Below the pieces are notes generated by a model that ran no database searches, had not been told where the DNA came from, and worked only from the letters and a program-made list of their open reading frames with translations. A stretch of DNA of 64,000 nt from Rufibacter hautae (GTDB lineage: Bacteria; Bacteroidota; Bacteroidia; Cytophagales; Hymenobacteraceae). The translations under genes and the position numbers were made by a program. Positions 49,631-58,498 of the stretch are shown here, one piece after another (within the stretch, counting starts at the first letter, position 1; every line of letters starts with the position of its first letter). Where the stretch lies: the NCBI RefSeq assembly GCF_008271695.1, contig NZ_VKKY01000002.1:682001-746000 (forward strand), read 5' to 3'.

Positions 49631-50623
49631 ATGGGTTTTCCCGAAGAGTACAAAAAGGAGATCATCCAGAAAGGCCCTCTGAATTTTGAGGCCGCAGCCT
49701 TGGCCTTGTTCCAATACCAGGCCGAGCATAACTCCGTGTACCGGCAGTACATCCAGAACTTGAAGAAAGACCCAGGCCAGGTAAGAGAACTGAGCCAGAT
49801 TCCCTTTCTGCCCATCGAGTTCTTCAAGACCCACACCGTTCAGTCGCACTTGTTTAGGCCAGAGGCTATTTTCAAAAGCAGCGGTACCACCTTACAGCAG
49901 CGGAGCCAGCACCTGGTTTCTGATACTGGGTTTTACCAGCAGCATGCCCAACACCTATTTGAGGAAACCTACGGTCCCTTGGCCGGAAGTGTGGTGCTCG
50001 CCCTGCTACCTTCTTACCTGGAGCAGGGGGATTCCTCTTTGGTAATGATGGTAGACTATTTCATCAAAGCAACCGGACAGGCTGAACCGGGCTTCTACCT
50101 CCGGAACCACCAGGAACTGCGCGAAGCCGTGCAAAAAGCCAAAGCTGAGGGAAAGAAAGTGTACCTTTTCGGGGTGACCTATGCGCTGCTGGATGTAGCC
50201 GAGGAGCCAGGTGCCGGTGAATTGAGCGGCATCACCATCTTCGAAACCGGGGGCATGAAAGGCCGCCGGCGCGAAATGGTGCGAGAAGAGTTGCACGCCG
50301 TTCTTACCCAAGCCTTCAGGGTAGAGGCCATCCACTCTGAATACGGCATGACGGAATTGCTGTCTCAGGCCTATTCCACCGGAGGCGGTATTTTCCAGCC
50401 CTCGCGCACCTTACGGGTACTGGTGCGTGATGTGAACGATCCGCTCACCGTTCTACCAGGTAGTGGCTCTGGTGGCGTGAACGTAATAGACCTGGCCAAC
50501 GTAGATTCCTGCGCCTTCATTGAAACCAAGGATTTGGGCAAACTTTACCAAGACGGCTCTTTTGAGATTCTGGGCCGCTTTGACAACTCAGATGTAAGAG
50601 GTTGTAACCTGCTTGTAAGTTAA
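49631..50623 (+). CDS. LuxE/PaaK-like acyl-protein synthetase
   Basis: The start chosen is the ATG giving MGFPEEYKKEII (330 residues); a TTG 36 bases upstream lies in a possible promoter (TTACTTTG). The adenylate-forming fold is seen in FKSSGTTLQQRSQH (the ATP-binding Ser/Gly/Thr loop), IFETGGMKGRRREM and IHSEYGMTELLSQAY, followed by the TKDLGKLYQDGSFEILGRFD C-terminal motif. Members activate acyl chains as acyl-adenylates; LuxE acts on fatty acids for the luciferase system and PaaK on phenylacetate. Here no lux or paa genes are linked, so the acyl substrate is unknown. Confidence 0.8.
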   Translation: MGFPEEYKKEIIQKGPLNFEAAALALFQYQAEHNSVYRQYIQNLKKDPGQVRELSQIPFLPIEFFKTHTVQSHLFRPEAIFKSSGTTLQQRSQHLVSDTGFYQQHAQHLFEETYGPLAGSVVLALLPSYLEQGDSSLVMMVDYFIKATGQAEPGFYLRNHQELREAVQKAKAEGKKVYLFGVTYALLDVAEEPGAGELSGITIFETGGMKGRRREMVREELHAVLTQAFRVEAIHSEYGMTELLSQAYSTGGGIFQPSRTLRVLVRDVNDPLTVLPGSGSGGVNVIDLANVDSCAFIETKDLGKLYQDGSFEILGRFDNSDVRGCNLLVS

Positions 50624-50625
50624 GG

Positions 50626-50702
50626 CTTTAGCCCTGTTTTTGTAAAAACAGCTTTAAAACAGAAGCGCCTTTCAGCCATGGGCTGAAAGGCGCTTCTGTT
50701 TT
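50626..50702. terminator. Palindromic repeat followed by a perfect 22-bp hairpin
   Basis: The family repeat CTTTAGCCCTGTTTTT/GTAAAAACAGCTTTAAAACAG starts right after the stop codon. It runs into a hairpin whose arms, 50656-50677 and 50681-50702, pair perfectly around ATG. It lies between the convergent LuxE-like and NtrC-like genes. The last AAAACAGAAG of the repeat is the start of the hairpin, showing how the repeat and terminators combine. Confidence 0.75.
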
Positions 50703-50718
50703 ATGAATGGACAGGTTT

Positions 50719-51873
50719 TTACTTCGCGTAAGCGCGGGCGTCTTCCTCCGTTATGGTTTCATCGCTCATGATCACCAAGCGTTCTACCACGTTGCGGAGC
50801 TCGCGCACGTTCCCGCGCCAATCCAAACCTTGCAGGTAGGTGAGGGCCTCAGGGGTGATTTTCTTGGGTTTGTTGCCGTAGTCGCGGGCCACGTCCTGCA
50901 GGAATTTCTCCACCAAGTCCGGAATATCTTCGCGGCGCTCGTTTAGCGGTGGTACGTGAATCAGGATTACGCTCAGGCGGTGGTACAAATCCTCCCGGAA
51001 GTTCTTGGCTTCAATCTCCTCCAACAGGTTTTTGTTTGTCGCCGCCACCACCCGTACATCCACGGTAATGTCTTTGTCGCCCCCCACACGGGTGATCTTG
51101 TGTTCCTGCAAAGCACGCAACACCTTGGCTTGCGCCGAAAGGCTCATGTCCCCGATCTCGTCCAGGAACAGCGTGCCGCCATTGGCTTGCTCAAACTTCC
51201 CGATGCGTTGCTTCACCGCCGAGGTAAAGGAGCCTTTCTCATGCCCGAACAACTCACTTTCAATCAACTCACTGGGAATGGCGGCGCAGTTCACCTCTAC
51301 CAACGGGCCAGAGGCACGGTTGCTTTGCTCATGCAGGGATCGGGCCACCAGTTCCTTGCCGGCTCCGTTCGGGCCTGTGATGAGCACGCGGGCATCAGTA
51401 GGCGCTACCTTGGCCACCGCCGATTTAACCTTGCCCAAGGCAGGTGAGGCGCCCACCATTTCATAGGTTTTGGAGATTTTCTTCTTGAGGGTTTTGGTCT
51501 CGGTCACCAGTGTGGCTTTGTCCAGCGCGTTGCGCACCGACACCAGCAGGCGGTTCAAATCAGGGGGTTTCACCAGGAAATCATAGGCCCCTTTCTTAGT
51601 GGCCTCCACGGCAGTGTCAATGGTACCGTGCGCCGAAATCATGATAAAGGGCGTGTCCGGCACCAGGATCTGGGCCCGCTCTAAAACTTCCATCCCGTCC
51701 AGCTTGGGCATTTTGATGTCGCAGAGCACCACATCGTATTTGCTTTTCTGCAGCATCTCTAGTCCGCGCTCGCCGTCTTCGGCTTCGTCTACGGTATAGC
51801 TTTCGTACTCCAGAATCTCCTTTAAGGTGTAGCGGATGCTACGTTCATCATCTATGATCAGAATTTTGGGCAT
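50719..51873 (-). CDS. NtrC-type response regulator lacking a DNA-binding domain
   Basis: The 384-residue protein has a receiver domain (Asp52 in CDIKMP, Lys102) and a sigma-54 AAA+ domain with Walker A GPNGAGKE (167-174), Walker B FLDEIGDM and the Arg fingers near residue 293. The motif that contacts sigma-54 reads GSFTSA (214-219) in place of GAFTGA. The protein ends 20 residues after the last AAA+ helix (NVRELRNVVERLV), with no Fis-type helix-turn-helix. Such DNA-binding-less forms exist in other lineages and act from solution. It is a single gene with no kinase beside it. Confidence 0.88.
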   Translation of the reverse strand: MPKILIIDDERSIRYTLKEILEYESYTVDEAEDGERGLEMLQKSKYDVVLCDIKMPKLDGMEVLERAQILVPDTPFIMISAHGTIDTAVEATKKGAYDFLVKPPDLNRLLVSVRNALDKATLVTETKTLKKKISKTYEMVGASPALGKVKSAVAKVAPTDARVLITGPNGAGKELVARSLHEQSNRASGPLVEVNCAAIPSELIESELFGHEKGSFTSAVKQRIGKFEQANGGTLFLDEIGDMSLSAQAKVLRALQEHKITRVGGDKDITVDVRVVAATNKNLLEEIEAKNFREDLYHRLSVILIHVPPLNERREDIPDLVEKFLQDVARDYGNKPKKITPEALTYLQGLDWRGNVRELRNVVERLVIMSDETITEEDARAYAK

Positions 51874-51941
51874 GGGTTATCTTATTTACTGTGCCAACGG
51901 CTAAAGCCTAAGGATTATTTCCGAGGCTTACGCGGGAAAAG

Positions 51942-51994
51942 ACTTCTGGGATATTTTAAGGCTCCTTTTCACAAAAGGCCGTTAAAACAGAAGT
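51942..51994. repeat. Intergenic palindromic repeat (TTTTAGGC family, inexact)
   Basis: ACTTCTG at 51942-51948 and CAGAAGT at 51988-51994 close an imperfect hairpin with ATTTTAAGGCTCC, TTTTCACAAAAGG and CCGTTAAAACAG inside. It sits upstream of the NtrC-like gene, not after it. Confidence 0.45.
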
Positions 51995-52044
51995 TGAAAC
52001 AAAGCTAAAAGTATAAAACTTTGGCCATTTGCCAAGAAAGGGCT

Positions 52045-52797
52045 TCAGGTACGCCGGGCTAAGTCCAACAATCTGGTTATTCTGGGCAGAGAGGCCGTCA
52101 TACTGCCATATTCGGTGGTCAACGGATTGCCGCCCATGGTAACGTCCTCTCTTTTGAACGTCATCTTGCTTTCCCTGAACTCGCGGGCCGAGGCGTGGAA
52201 TTCCGTGGCACCGGTTTTCTCCAGGAGCGCCGTGAGGTTGTCCTCGTTAATGCCGCCGCCGGGCATAATGGCGAGGTTTTCCTCGGCTCTTTGGCATAGC
52301 GCCGAAATCAAATCCGCACCTTCTGGGGCTGTGGGCTGTTGCCCTGAGGTGAGCAGCCGGTCTACCTGCAGGTACAGCAAATCGTCCAAGGCCTTAAAAG
52401 GATCTGGCGTGAGGTCAAAGGCCCGGTGGAAAGTGACGCTCATGGGGCGGGCCAGGTTGATCAGTTCCTGCGTGCGGGGCACGTCAATATTGCCGTTGGG
52501 GAGGAGTACCCCCAGAACCACGCCATCGGCGCCCAGTTGCTTGGCCATCAGGATGTCGTGCCGCATGACCTCAAACTCCAGGCCTGAGTAAAGGAAATCG
52601 CCCCGGCGCGGCCGGATGAGGACGTGCAAGCCAATGAACAGGTGCTGCCGGCAAAGTTGAATAAGGCCTGCGCTGGGCGTAGTGCCGCCCTCCACCAAAT
52701 TGTCGCAGAGTTCAACCCGCTGCGCCCCGGCTACCTGCGCCGAGATAGCAGACTGGACGGAGTCTACGCATACCTCCATCAATATGGACCTATCCAT
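52045..52797 (-). CDS. cutC: CutC family protein
   Basis: The 250-residue protein is a TIM barrel of the CutC family: LMEVCVDSVQSAISAQVAGA at the start, VELCDNLVEGGTTPSAGL, and MPGGGINEDNLTALLEKTGA. In E. coli CutC was linked to copper tolerance, though later work questions a direct copper role. It follows the glycosylasparaginase gene by 5 bases and is probably its operon partner. Confidence 0.9.
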   Translation of the reverse strand: MDRSILMEVCVDSVQSAISAQVAGAQRVELCDNLVEGGTTPSAGLIQLCRQHLFIGLHVLIRPRRGDFLYSGLEFEVMRHDILMAKQLGADGVVLGVLLPNGNIDVPRTQELINLARPMSVTFHRAFDLTPDPFKALDDLLYLQVDRLLTSGQQPTAPEGADLISALCQRAEENLAIMPGGGINEDNLTALLEKTGATEFHASAREFRESKMTFKREDVTMGGNPLTTEYGSMTASLPRITRLLDLARRT

Positions 52798-52802
52798 TGA
52801 GG

Positions 52803-53780
52803 TTACAGTTTGAATTTAGCATCCAACAGTTTGTTTGTGGTGGTGTCGCGCACGGCATAATTGAACCCGCGTTGGATACAGTAGCCGCCGTATTCGCCCT
52901 GCTTGTTGATGGCAATAAAGCCTACCTGCAGGTCTTTTACATTTTTCTGTTTTTGTATAATCCGTTCAACCGCCAAACGGCAGGCTTTCTCCGGCGCGTG
53001 GCCCTGGCGCATCAGTTCCACTACCAAATGGCTGCCCACCATCCTGATCACGGCTTCGCCAAGACCCGTGGCGGTAGCGGCGCCAATCTCGTTGTCTACG
53101 AACAAACCGGCTCCAATGATTGGAGAATCTCCTACGCGGCCTTTCATTTTGAAAGAAGCACCGCTGGTTGTACAGGCCCCAGCCAAATCTCCATGGGCAT
53201 CCAGGGCCAGTAGCCCGATGGTGTCATGGTTTTCTATGTTGATGACCGGTTTGTACTTAGACTCTTTAAGCCAGTTTTTCCAGTCTTTCTCAGATTCTGG
53301 GGTGAGCAGGTTCTCTTTCTTGAAACCCTGGGATAAGGCAAACTGCAGCGCTCCGTCGCCTACCAACATCACGTGCGGCGTGTTTTCCATCACCTTGCGG
53401 GCCACCGAGATAGGGTGCTTGATGTGCTGCAAATAAGCCACCGATCCGCAGTTGCTGTCTTTGTCCATGATGCAGGCGTCCAACGTCACGTTTCCTTCCC
53501 GGTCTGGGTAACCGCCGTAGCCCACCGTCCGCACATTGGGGTCAGCTTCGGGTACCCGCACGCCTGCTTCCACAGCATCCAAGGCAGTTCCTTTCTGGGA
53601 AAGGATTTTCCAGGCCGCCTCGTTGGCAGGCATCCCGTGGTCCCAGGTGGAGATCACCAGCGGTTTGTTTGTTTTGCCCTGCTTTATGGAACCGGAAAAA
53701 GCCTTGTGAATGGGATAGAATCCGCTTACCAAGGCGGTACCCATGGCGGAAAGCTTTAAGAAGTGACGTCTGCTGCTCAT
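52803..53780 (-). CDS. N4-(beta-N-acetylglucosaminyl)-L-asparaginase, exported
   Basis: The 325-residue protein begins with a twin-arginine-like leader (SSRRHFLKLSAMGTALVSGF). The mature enzyme is an Ntn-hydrolase precursor that cleaves itself before the catalytic Thr in NHDTIGLLALD (near residue 160), with TTSG and GDSPIIGAGLFVDN forming the substrate pocket. It removes N-linked glycans from Asn of glycopeptides, as in Elizabethkingia. It is probably periplasmic. It is in an operon with CutC. Confidence 0.88.
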   Translation of the reverse strand: MSSRRHFLKLSAMGTALVSGFYPIHKAFSGSIKQGKTNKPLVISTWDHGMPANEAAWKILSQKGTALDAVEAGVRVPEADPNVRTVGYGGYPDREGNVTLDACIMDKDSNCGSVAYLQHIKHPISVARKVMENTPHVMLVGDGALQFALSQGFKKENLLTPESEKDWKNWLKESKYKPVINIENHDTIGLLALDAHGDLAGACTTSGASFKMKGRVGDSPIIGAGLFVDNEIGAATATGLGEAVIRMVGSHLVVELMRQGHAPEKACRLAVERIIQKQKNVKDLQVGFIAINKQGEYGGYCIQRGFNYAVRDTTTNKLLDAKFKL

Positions 53781-53930
53781 GAAGTAGTTTTTATGGACAA
53801 GGAATGAAGAATTGCAAAATTAAGCAAAATTGGAGTTTCGGGCGGTTTTTCTGAAAAGAGCCGCTGAATGGTCTCATTACAGGATTTGGCCCTTTACGAG
53901 GCGTAAAAAGAAGGAAGCACTCTTATATTT

Positions 53931-54743
53931 TTATAATGTCAATTCTCCTTCTAGGATGATTTGGGCTTGGCTGCGTACCTCCAAGGTGTTGGTGTCTTTG
54001 ATGTTCAGATGCAGGTAGCCGCCTCTGGCCGAAAGTTGGAATGCCCGCAGCTCTGTTTTTTGCAGCCTGTCTGCCCAGTACTTGGCCAATGCACTGTGCG
54101 CCGAACCCGTCACCGGGTCTTCGTTGATGCCTACCCAAGGCCAGAAGCACCGGGAGTAGAAATCATACTCCGGGTCGGTTGATTTGGTCGTTACCGCTAA
54201 TCCATTGGCGATGTCCACCACCCGCAGCAGTTGCCCGAAATCAGGCCGAAGTTGGAGGAGGGTTTCCTTATCGGGTACCTCCAGGATAAGCATCTGGATG
54301 GGCTCTGAGAAGTAAAGCGGACAAGAAGACGGCAAACTCATGGCTTCATAAAACCCCAACAGGCCAGGTTGTGGCGCATACCCGTACAAGGGGAAATGCA
54401 TGAGAATGGCCTCAGGCTCTTTCAGGGCCTCTAAAACTAAGTTCTGCCCGGTGGTAAACGTCACCTGATCCAACCTAAGTCTTTCTAAAACCAGCTTTGC
54501 CGAGGCCAGCGTGGCATGGCCGCAGAACGCGATTTCCACCGTAGGCGTGAAGTACCGGATGTCAAAAAAAGAGGGCTCACCGGAACGCTGCACCAGGAAA
54601 GCCGTCTCTGAAAGGTTCATCTCCGCCGCAATGGCTTGCATGCTCTTTTCCTTCAACGGCTCGGTTAAAAGGCAAACCGCGGCCGGATTTCCTTTAAACG
54701 CCTGGTCTGTGAAAGCGTCTATGATGTAGGTCTTTATTTTCAT
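53931..54743 (-). CDS. PhzF-family isomerase/epimerase
   Basis: The 270-residue protein has the two-lobed diaminopimelate-epimerase-like fold of PhzF: AFTDQAFKGNPAAVCLL, the catalytic Glu in MNLSETAFL, and IAFCGHATLASAKL, and in the second half the mirrored DPVTGSAHSALAKYWAD. The biochemical role is unknown outside phenazine producers; no other phz gene is here. It is a single gene with 138 bases before the next. Confidence 0.9.
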   Translation of the reverse strand: MKIKTYIIDAFTDQAFKGNPAAVCLLTEPLKEKSMQAIAAEMNLSETAFLVQRSGEPSFFDIRYFTPTVEIAFCGHATLASAKLVLERLRLDQVTFTTGQNLVLEALKEPEAILMHFPLYGYAPQPGLLGFYEAMSLPSSCPLYFSEPIQMLILEVPDKETLLQLRPDFGQLLRVVDIANGLAVTTKSTDPEYDFYSRCFWPWVGINEDPVTGSAHSALAKYWADRLQKTELRAFQLSARGGYLHLNIKDTNTLEVRSQAQIILEGELTL

Positions 54744-54881
54744 GGTCCTTCTTCTTGGGTTTGAATCTAATAAAGACTTACAGGTATAAGAAAAAACCTT
54801 GGAGAAAAGTTGAAATAAGGTGCGCTCTCATCGTCATCATCAGGATTGAACAGTCCAACCAGGTAAAGACAACTAGCTCTT

Positions 54882-55517
54882 TTATTTTTTACGAGTGATG
54901 AGAATCATGTGCGTAGAGGCGGTGCTATCGGGTTTAGGATAGTTTTTCCGGATTAGATGCACCAGTTCAAACCCGTTCGCTTGCAGGACCGCTGTGAGGA
55001 AATCCGCTGGGTGGTAATAGACAAACATCCGGCCCTGCCCGCTGGAAGAGGTTTCAAAGCCAGATTGGTCATAGCTGCCTTCAATGGCACTGAGGTAAAA
55101 AATGCCCTCGGTTTCCAAGCGAAGGGCACAGTCGCTGATCAGTTTAGCCACGTCTTCCCTTGACAAATAGGGCAGGCAAAAGCCACAGATGATGCCTTGG
55201 TAAGTCTGGGTCAGGGCGGAGATTTCCCGGGCATCCAGGACGCTGAAAGTAGCCGAAGGATTGTTCTTTCTGGCCAGTTGAACCATGTTGGGCGCTATGT
55301 CTGTGCCTTCCACCTGAAAATCTGGCCGTTGGGATAGAATGTACCTGGTGATGTTTCCCGGGCCGCACCCAATTTCCAGAATCCGGGCCTTCGGGCTTTC
55401 TACCAATCCGCAGAAAAGGTCATAGGTGTCATTGTACAGGTCCAGGTCCATGAATTTGTCCTGGTAAGCCGCGGCCAGTTTGTTCCAGGTGGCAAAGTTG
55501 AGCTGATAGTTGTCCAT
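54882..55517 (-). CDS. Class I SAM-dependent methyltransferase
   Basis: The 211-residue protein has the glycine-rich SAM loop LEIGCGPGN (residues 46-54), the acidic residue of motif II in EGTDIAPNMV and motif III in SVLDAREIS. YQGIICGFCLPYLSRED is the motif IV region. The substrate cannot be told from the sequence. It is a single gene, between PhzF and the RES toxin genes, same strand. Confidence 0.9.
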   Translation of the reverse strand: MDNYQLNFATWNKLAAAYQDKFMDLDLYNDTYDLFCGLVESPKARILEIGCGPGNITRYILSQRPDFQVEGTDIAPNMVQLARKNNPSATFSVLDAREISALTQTYQGIICGFCLPYLSREDVAKLISDCALRLETEGIFYLSAIEGSYDQSGFETSSSGQGRMFVYYHPADFLTAVLQANGFELVHLIRKNYPKPDSTASTHMILITRKK

Positions 55518-55600
55518 GGTTTTAACCCGGTGTATGTCAAGCCTGATTCTAAGTCATTTTAGCAAAAACGTGCCCAAAACCTTACCCCTTCAGCCTTGCC

Positions 55601-56062
55601 TTACTTCACAAACAATCTCTCGTCAAAGGGGAAAGGCTCAGAATTGAGCAGCTTCACCTGGGAGAACGCTGGGTGGCCCGGGTTGAACAGGTAATTGTGG
55701 TCGCCGTGGACTACCGCCGAAGGAACTTTGAGGCCCACGTAACGGGATTCCCGCACAAAAGCATCCCCGATGAGCTGGGTCGCATTAGGGTGGGGAAAGG
55801 ATTTCCAATCGGGGGGAAGCTCTTGGGCAGGTACCTCGCTGAGAGGTAGGTCATCCGGCACTTCCAAAGTGATAAGCCAGTAATCTGCGGGAACAATGCC
55901 CAGAGGCGTATGGACGGCGATCTCGGTGGTGCAGAGGGCGCGTGACTCGCAGGTATAGAGCAGGGCAGTACCTTTGCTGTTCCAGCGCCCGCCGGCCAAC
56001 TCGGCTCCGCGGCCCGAGAGATCGTTTTTGTAAAGACCTTTGCTAAGCCGAAAGACAATCAT
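55601..56062 (-). CDS. RES-domain toxin
   Basis: The 153-residue protein has the RES fold (named for conserved Arg, Glu, Ser): RGAELAGGRWNSKGTALLYTC carries the Arg and Tyr, TEIAVHTPLG the Glu and ESRYVGLKVPSAVVHGDHN the Ser. RES toxins degrade NAD+. It overlaps the antitoxin gene by four bases and is the second gene of the operon, the usual order. The key residues are present, so it should be active. Confidence 0.92.
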   Translation of the reverse strand: MIVFRLSKGLYKNDLSGRGAELAGGRWNSKGTALLYTCESRALCTTEIAVHTPLGIVPADYWLITLEVPDDLPLSEVPAQELPPDWKSFPHPNATQLIGDAFVRESRYVGLKVPSAVVHGDHNYLFNPGHPAFSQVKLLNSEPFPFDERLFVK

Positions 56063-56499
56063 GCCAGCACGCCGTGTTCAATGCGCGTGAGCTCGTCTTT
56101 GAGCAAACTAATCCCGAAGGTGGTATCCAGCAGGCTTTTGGGCGTAATGCCGCCCAGGGCCACGTTCTTGGCCTCTAACCAGGCATTGAAACTGTCACTG
56201 TTGCCAAATACCTCAATGCCGCGTTTGTACAGTAAGGTCACCTCTAGGATTTTCTCTGAGTGAATTGGATCGAAGGTTTTCTTCTCTTTTTTGTACCGCT
56301 GGATGGTGCGCTCAGACAAATGCAGAAACACCGACCACTCACTCAGGTTGAACGGACTCTGGCTCGCGATTTTCACAAACAGCGGGTACTTGATGCCCTG
56401 GCGCACCGCCTGCACCAATAGCAGGATGTCGCGGTCATCTACCAGGGTGTTGCTTAGGTTCGTTTCCAGGTTCAGTGCAGCTGCCATAGTCATGCTCAT
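56059..56499 (-). CDS. Antitoxin, Xre/MbcA/ParS type (DUF2384)
   Basis: The 146-residue protein has an N-terminal helix-turn-helix (LSEWSVFLHLSERTIQRYKK) and the C-terminal DUF2384 domain (FNAWLEAKNVALGGITPKSL ... LLDTTFGISLLKDELTRIEH) that covers the RES toxin's active site. It also represses the operon. A four-base overlap with the toxin gene couples translation. A second Met (MTMAAALN) gives a slightly shorter start. Confidence 0.92.
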   Translation of the reverse strand: MSMTMAAALNLETNLSNTLVDDRDILLLVQAVRQGIKYPLFVKIASQSPFNLSEWSVFLHLSERTIQRYKKEKKTFDPIHSEKILEVTLLYKRGIEVFGNSDSFNAWLEAKNVALGGITPKSLLDTTFGISLLKDELTRIEHGVLA

Positions 56500-56532
56500 T
56501 TAAAGTAAAGGTAACAATTGTCATTTAATTAA

Positions 56533-56544
56533 CGACATGTGTCG
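56533..56544 (-). promoter_or_regulatory. Possible antitoxin operator
   Basis: CGACA-TG-TGTCG is an inverted repeat just upstream of the antitoxin ATG (about 35 bases). A TTGTC...GACA pair continues the symmetry toward the gene. Autoregulation of Xre/RES operons is well known; the site itself is inferred. Confidence 0.4.
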
Positions 56545-56786
56545 GGAAATAGTTTGAAGCACATTCAATATGAGGAGCAATAAGAGCGGGGGACGGAAGC
56601 CAGCCTAGTTTGATGATGACTACATGGTGGAATAAACCAAAGCGTTTTGAACTGGTTTTGCAAAAAAGGCCGAAGAAACAGAATCAGTGCGACTTTCTTT
56701 TGAGATTCCCCGCTTAGGCGCATTCCTTTAGTTGCAGCTTCCGTTTAAAGTGCCTATTCTTATCCCTTCCTTTTAGCCGCGCTTCC

Positions 56787-58049
56787 ATGATCCGCAAGAA
56801 ACCGCTCTACAAAAGCCTCTATTTTCAGGTTATCACCGCTATTGCCATCGGCATTGCCTTAGGTCATTTCATGCCGGACTTGGCCGTGCAGTTGAAGCCG
56901 CTGGGCGATGCCTTTATCAAACTGGTGAAGATGATGATTGGGCCGGTGGTGTTCTGTACCATCGTTACGGGGATTGCCGGCATGCAGGACATGAAGCAGG
57001 TAGGCCGGGTAGGCGTGAAGGCGCTGCTGTACTTTGAGGTGCTCACCACGGTGGCGCTGCTCCTGGGTTTGTTGGTGGTAAACCTGCTGCAGCCGGGCAC
57101 CGGAATGCACGTAGACGCCGCTACTTTGGACACCGAAGCGCTGTCGGCGATGACAAGTGCCGGAGAGAAGGCGGAGAACACCGGAGCCGTGGGCTTCTTG
57201 CTGCACCTCATCCCCAACAACATCATTGATGCGTTGGCCAAAGGCGATCTGTTGCAAATATTGTTTTTCTCGGTGCTGTTCGGGTTTGGCTTGTCTAAGG
57301 TGGGGGAGCGCGGACGACCGGTGTACAACGGCATTCAGTCGCTGTCCAACGCGCTGTTCGCCGTCATCCACATGATCATGAAAGTGGCACCGCTGGGCGC
57401 CTTGGGGGCTATGGCGTATACCATCGGCAAATACGGTTTGGCTTCTCTGGACGCTTTGGGGCAGTTGATGGGCTCTTTTTACCTCACCTGCGTGCTGTTT
57501 GTGGTGGTGGTGCTGGGCCTCGTTTTGAAACTGATTGGGTTCAGTATTTTCAGGCTGCTCCGTTTTATAAGAGAAGAATTGCTGATTGTATTGGGAACGT
57601 CCTCCTCAGAGGCAGCGCTGCCCAGCCTCATTGAGAAACTGGAGCGCTTGGGCTGCGCCAAACCGGTGGTTGGGCTGGTGGTGCCTACCGGCTACTCCTT
57701 TAACCTGGACGGGACTTCCATTTACCTCACCATGGCCGCCGTTTTTGTGGCGCAGGCCACCGATACGCCCATGGGGTTCAGTGAGCAGTTGACTTTGCTG
57801 CTGGTGCTGTTGCTTACTTCCAAAGGTGCGGCCGGGGTAACGGGGAGTGGGTTCATTACGCTGGCGGCCACGCTGCCGGCGGTAGGGCACGTGCCGGTGG
57901 CCGGTTTGGCGCTCATCTTAGGCATAGACCGGTTCATGAGTGAGGCGCGGGCGCTCACCAACCTCATCGGCAATGCCGTGGCTACCATCTTCGTGGCGAA
58001 GTGGGAGAAAGAGATGGACCTGGAGCAGGCCAAAAAGCTGATCGGGTAA
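56787..58049 (+). CDS. dctA: C4-dicarboxylate/cation symporter, DctA type
   Basis: The 420-residue protein is a DAACS-family secondary transporter. The first re-entrant loop carries [13 protein letters not shown]7 has [12 protein letters not shown], the second loop has [12 protein letters not shown], and TM8 has [21 protein letters not shown] with the substrate Arg and Asn. It imports succinate, malate or fumarate with protons or sodium. A cytoplasmic tail [15 protein letters not shown] ends it. It is a single gene with a perfect terminator right after the stop. Confidence 0.9.
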   Translation: MIRKKPLYKSLYFQVITAIAIGIALGHFMPDLAVQLKPLGDAFIKLVKMMIGPVVFCTIVTGIAGMQDMKQVGRVGVKALLYFEVLTTVALLLGLLVVNLLQPGTGMHVDAATLDTEALSAMTSAGEKAENTGAVGFLLHLIPNNIIDALAKGDLLQILFFSVLFGFGLSKVGERGRPVYNGIQSLSNALFAVIHMIMKVAPLGALGAMAYTIGKYGLASLDALGQLMGSFYLTCVLFVVVVLGLVLKLIGFSIFRLLRFIREELLIVLGTSSSEAALPSLIEKLERLGCAKPVVGLVVPTGYSFNLDGTSIYLTMAAVFVAQATDTPMGFSEQLTLLLVLLLTSKGAAGVTGSGFITLAATLPAVGHVPVAGLALILGIDRFMSEARALTNLIGNAVATIFVAKWEKEMDLEQAKKLIG

Positions 58050-58054
58050 TTGGG

Positions 58055-58088
58055 TTTCGGGGCTGTTTTAGGGAAAACAGCCCCGAAA
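58055..58088. terminator. Perfect 15-bp bidirectional terminator
   Basis: TTTCGGGGCTGTTTT (58055-58069) pairs with AAAACAGCCCCGAAA (58074-58088) around AGGG. It sits 5 bases past the dctA stop and 2 before the HxlR stop. GGCTGTTTT/AAAACAGCC is the core of the dispersed palindromic family. Confidence 0.8.
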
Positions 58089-58090
58089 TA

Positions 58091-58471
58091 CTATACCTCC
58101 TCTGGGTGGTAGATGATCTTGTCGCGGTGCTTCATGCCCCAGTCGCGGAGCTCGTTGATGACCGGGGTAAGGCTGTGTCCGTATTCGGTGATAGAGTATT
58201 CCACAGTAACTGGCGAGGTGTCATGCACGGTGCGTTTCACCAATTTATTCATTTCCAGCTCTTTTAGTTCTTTGGAGAGCATCTTGGCGGTTATGCCCTG
58301 CACATCGCGGTGCAGTTCTTTGAAGCGTCTCTTATGGACGCAAAGGGCCACAATGATCGGAATCTTCCATTTTCCGCTGAGGATATCCAAGGCATCCCGA
58401 ATGGGCAGGATGTGGGTGATGCACAGATTGCGATCTTGTTTAAGAACGGGTTCTTTGATAAGTGCTTCCAT
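58091..58471 (-). CDS. HxlR-family transcriptional regulator
   Basis: The 126-residue protein has the HxlR winged helix: the Cys17-containing N-terminus (NLCITHILPIRDALDIL), SGKWKIPIIVALC, the recognition helix FKELHRDVQGITAKMLSKEL and the wing VEYSITEYGHSL. Members often sense reactive electrophiles through the Cys. It is divergent from the nitroreductase gene and shares its promoter region, so it probably represses that gene. Confidence 0.92.
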   Translation of the reverse strand: MEALIKEPVLKQDRNLCITHILPIRDALDILSGKWKIPIIVALCVHKRRFKELHRDVQGITAKMLSKELKELEMNKLVKRTVHDTSPVTVEYSITEYGHSLTPVINELRDWGMKHRDKIIYHPEEV

Positions 58472-58498
58472 ATGAGTATGATTTAACGGGGGATACTA

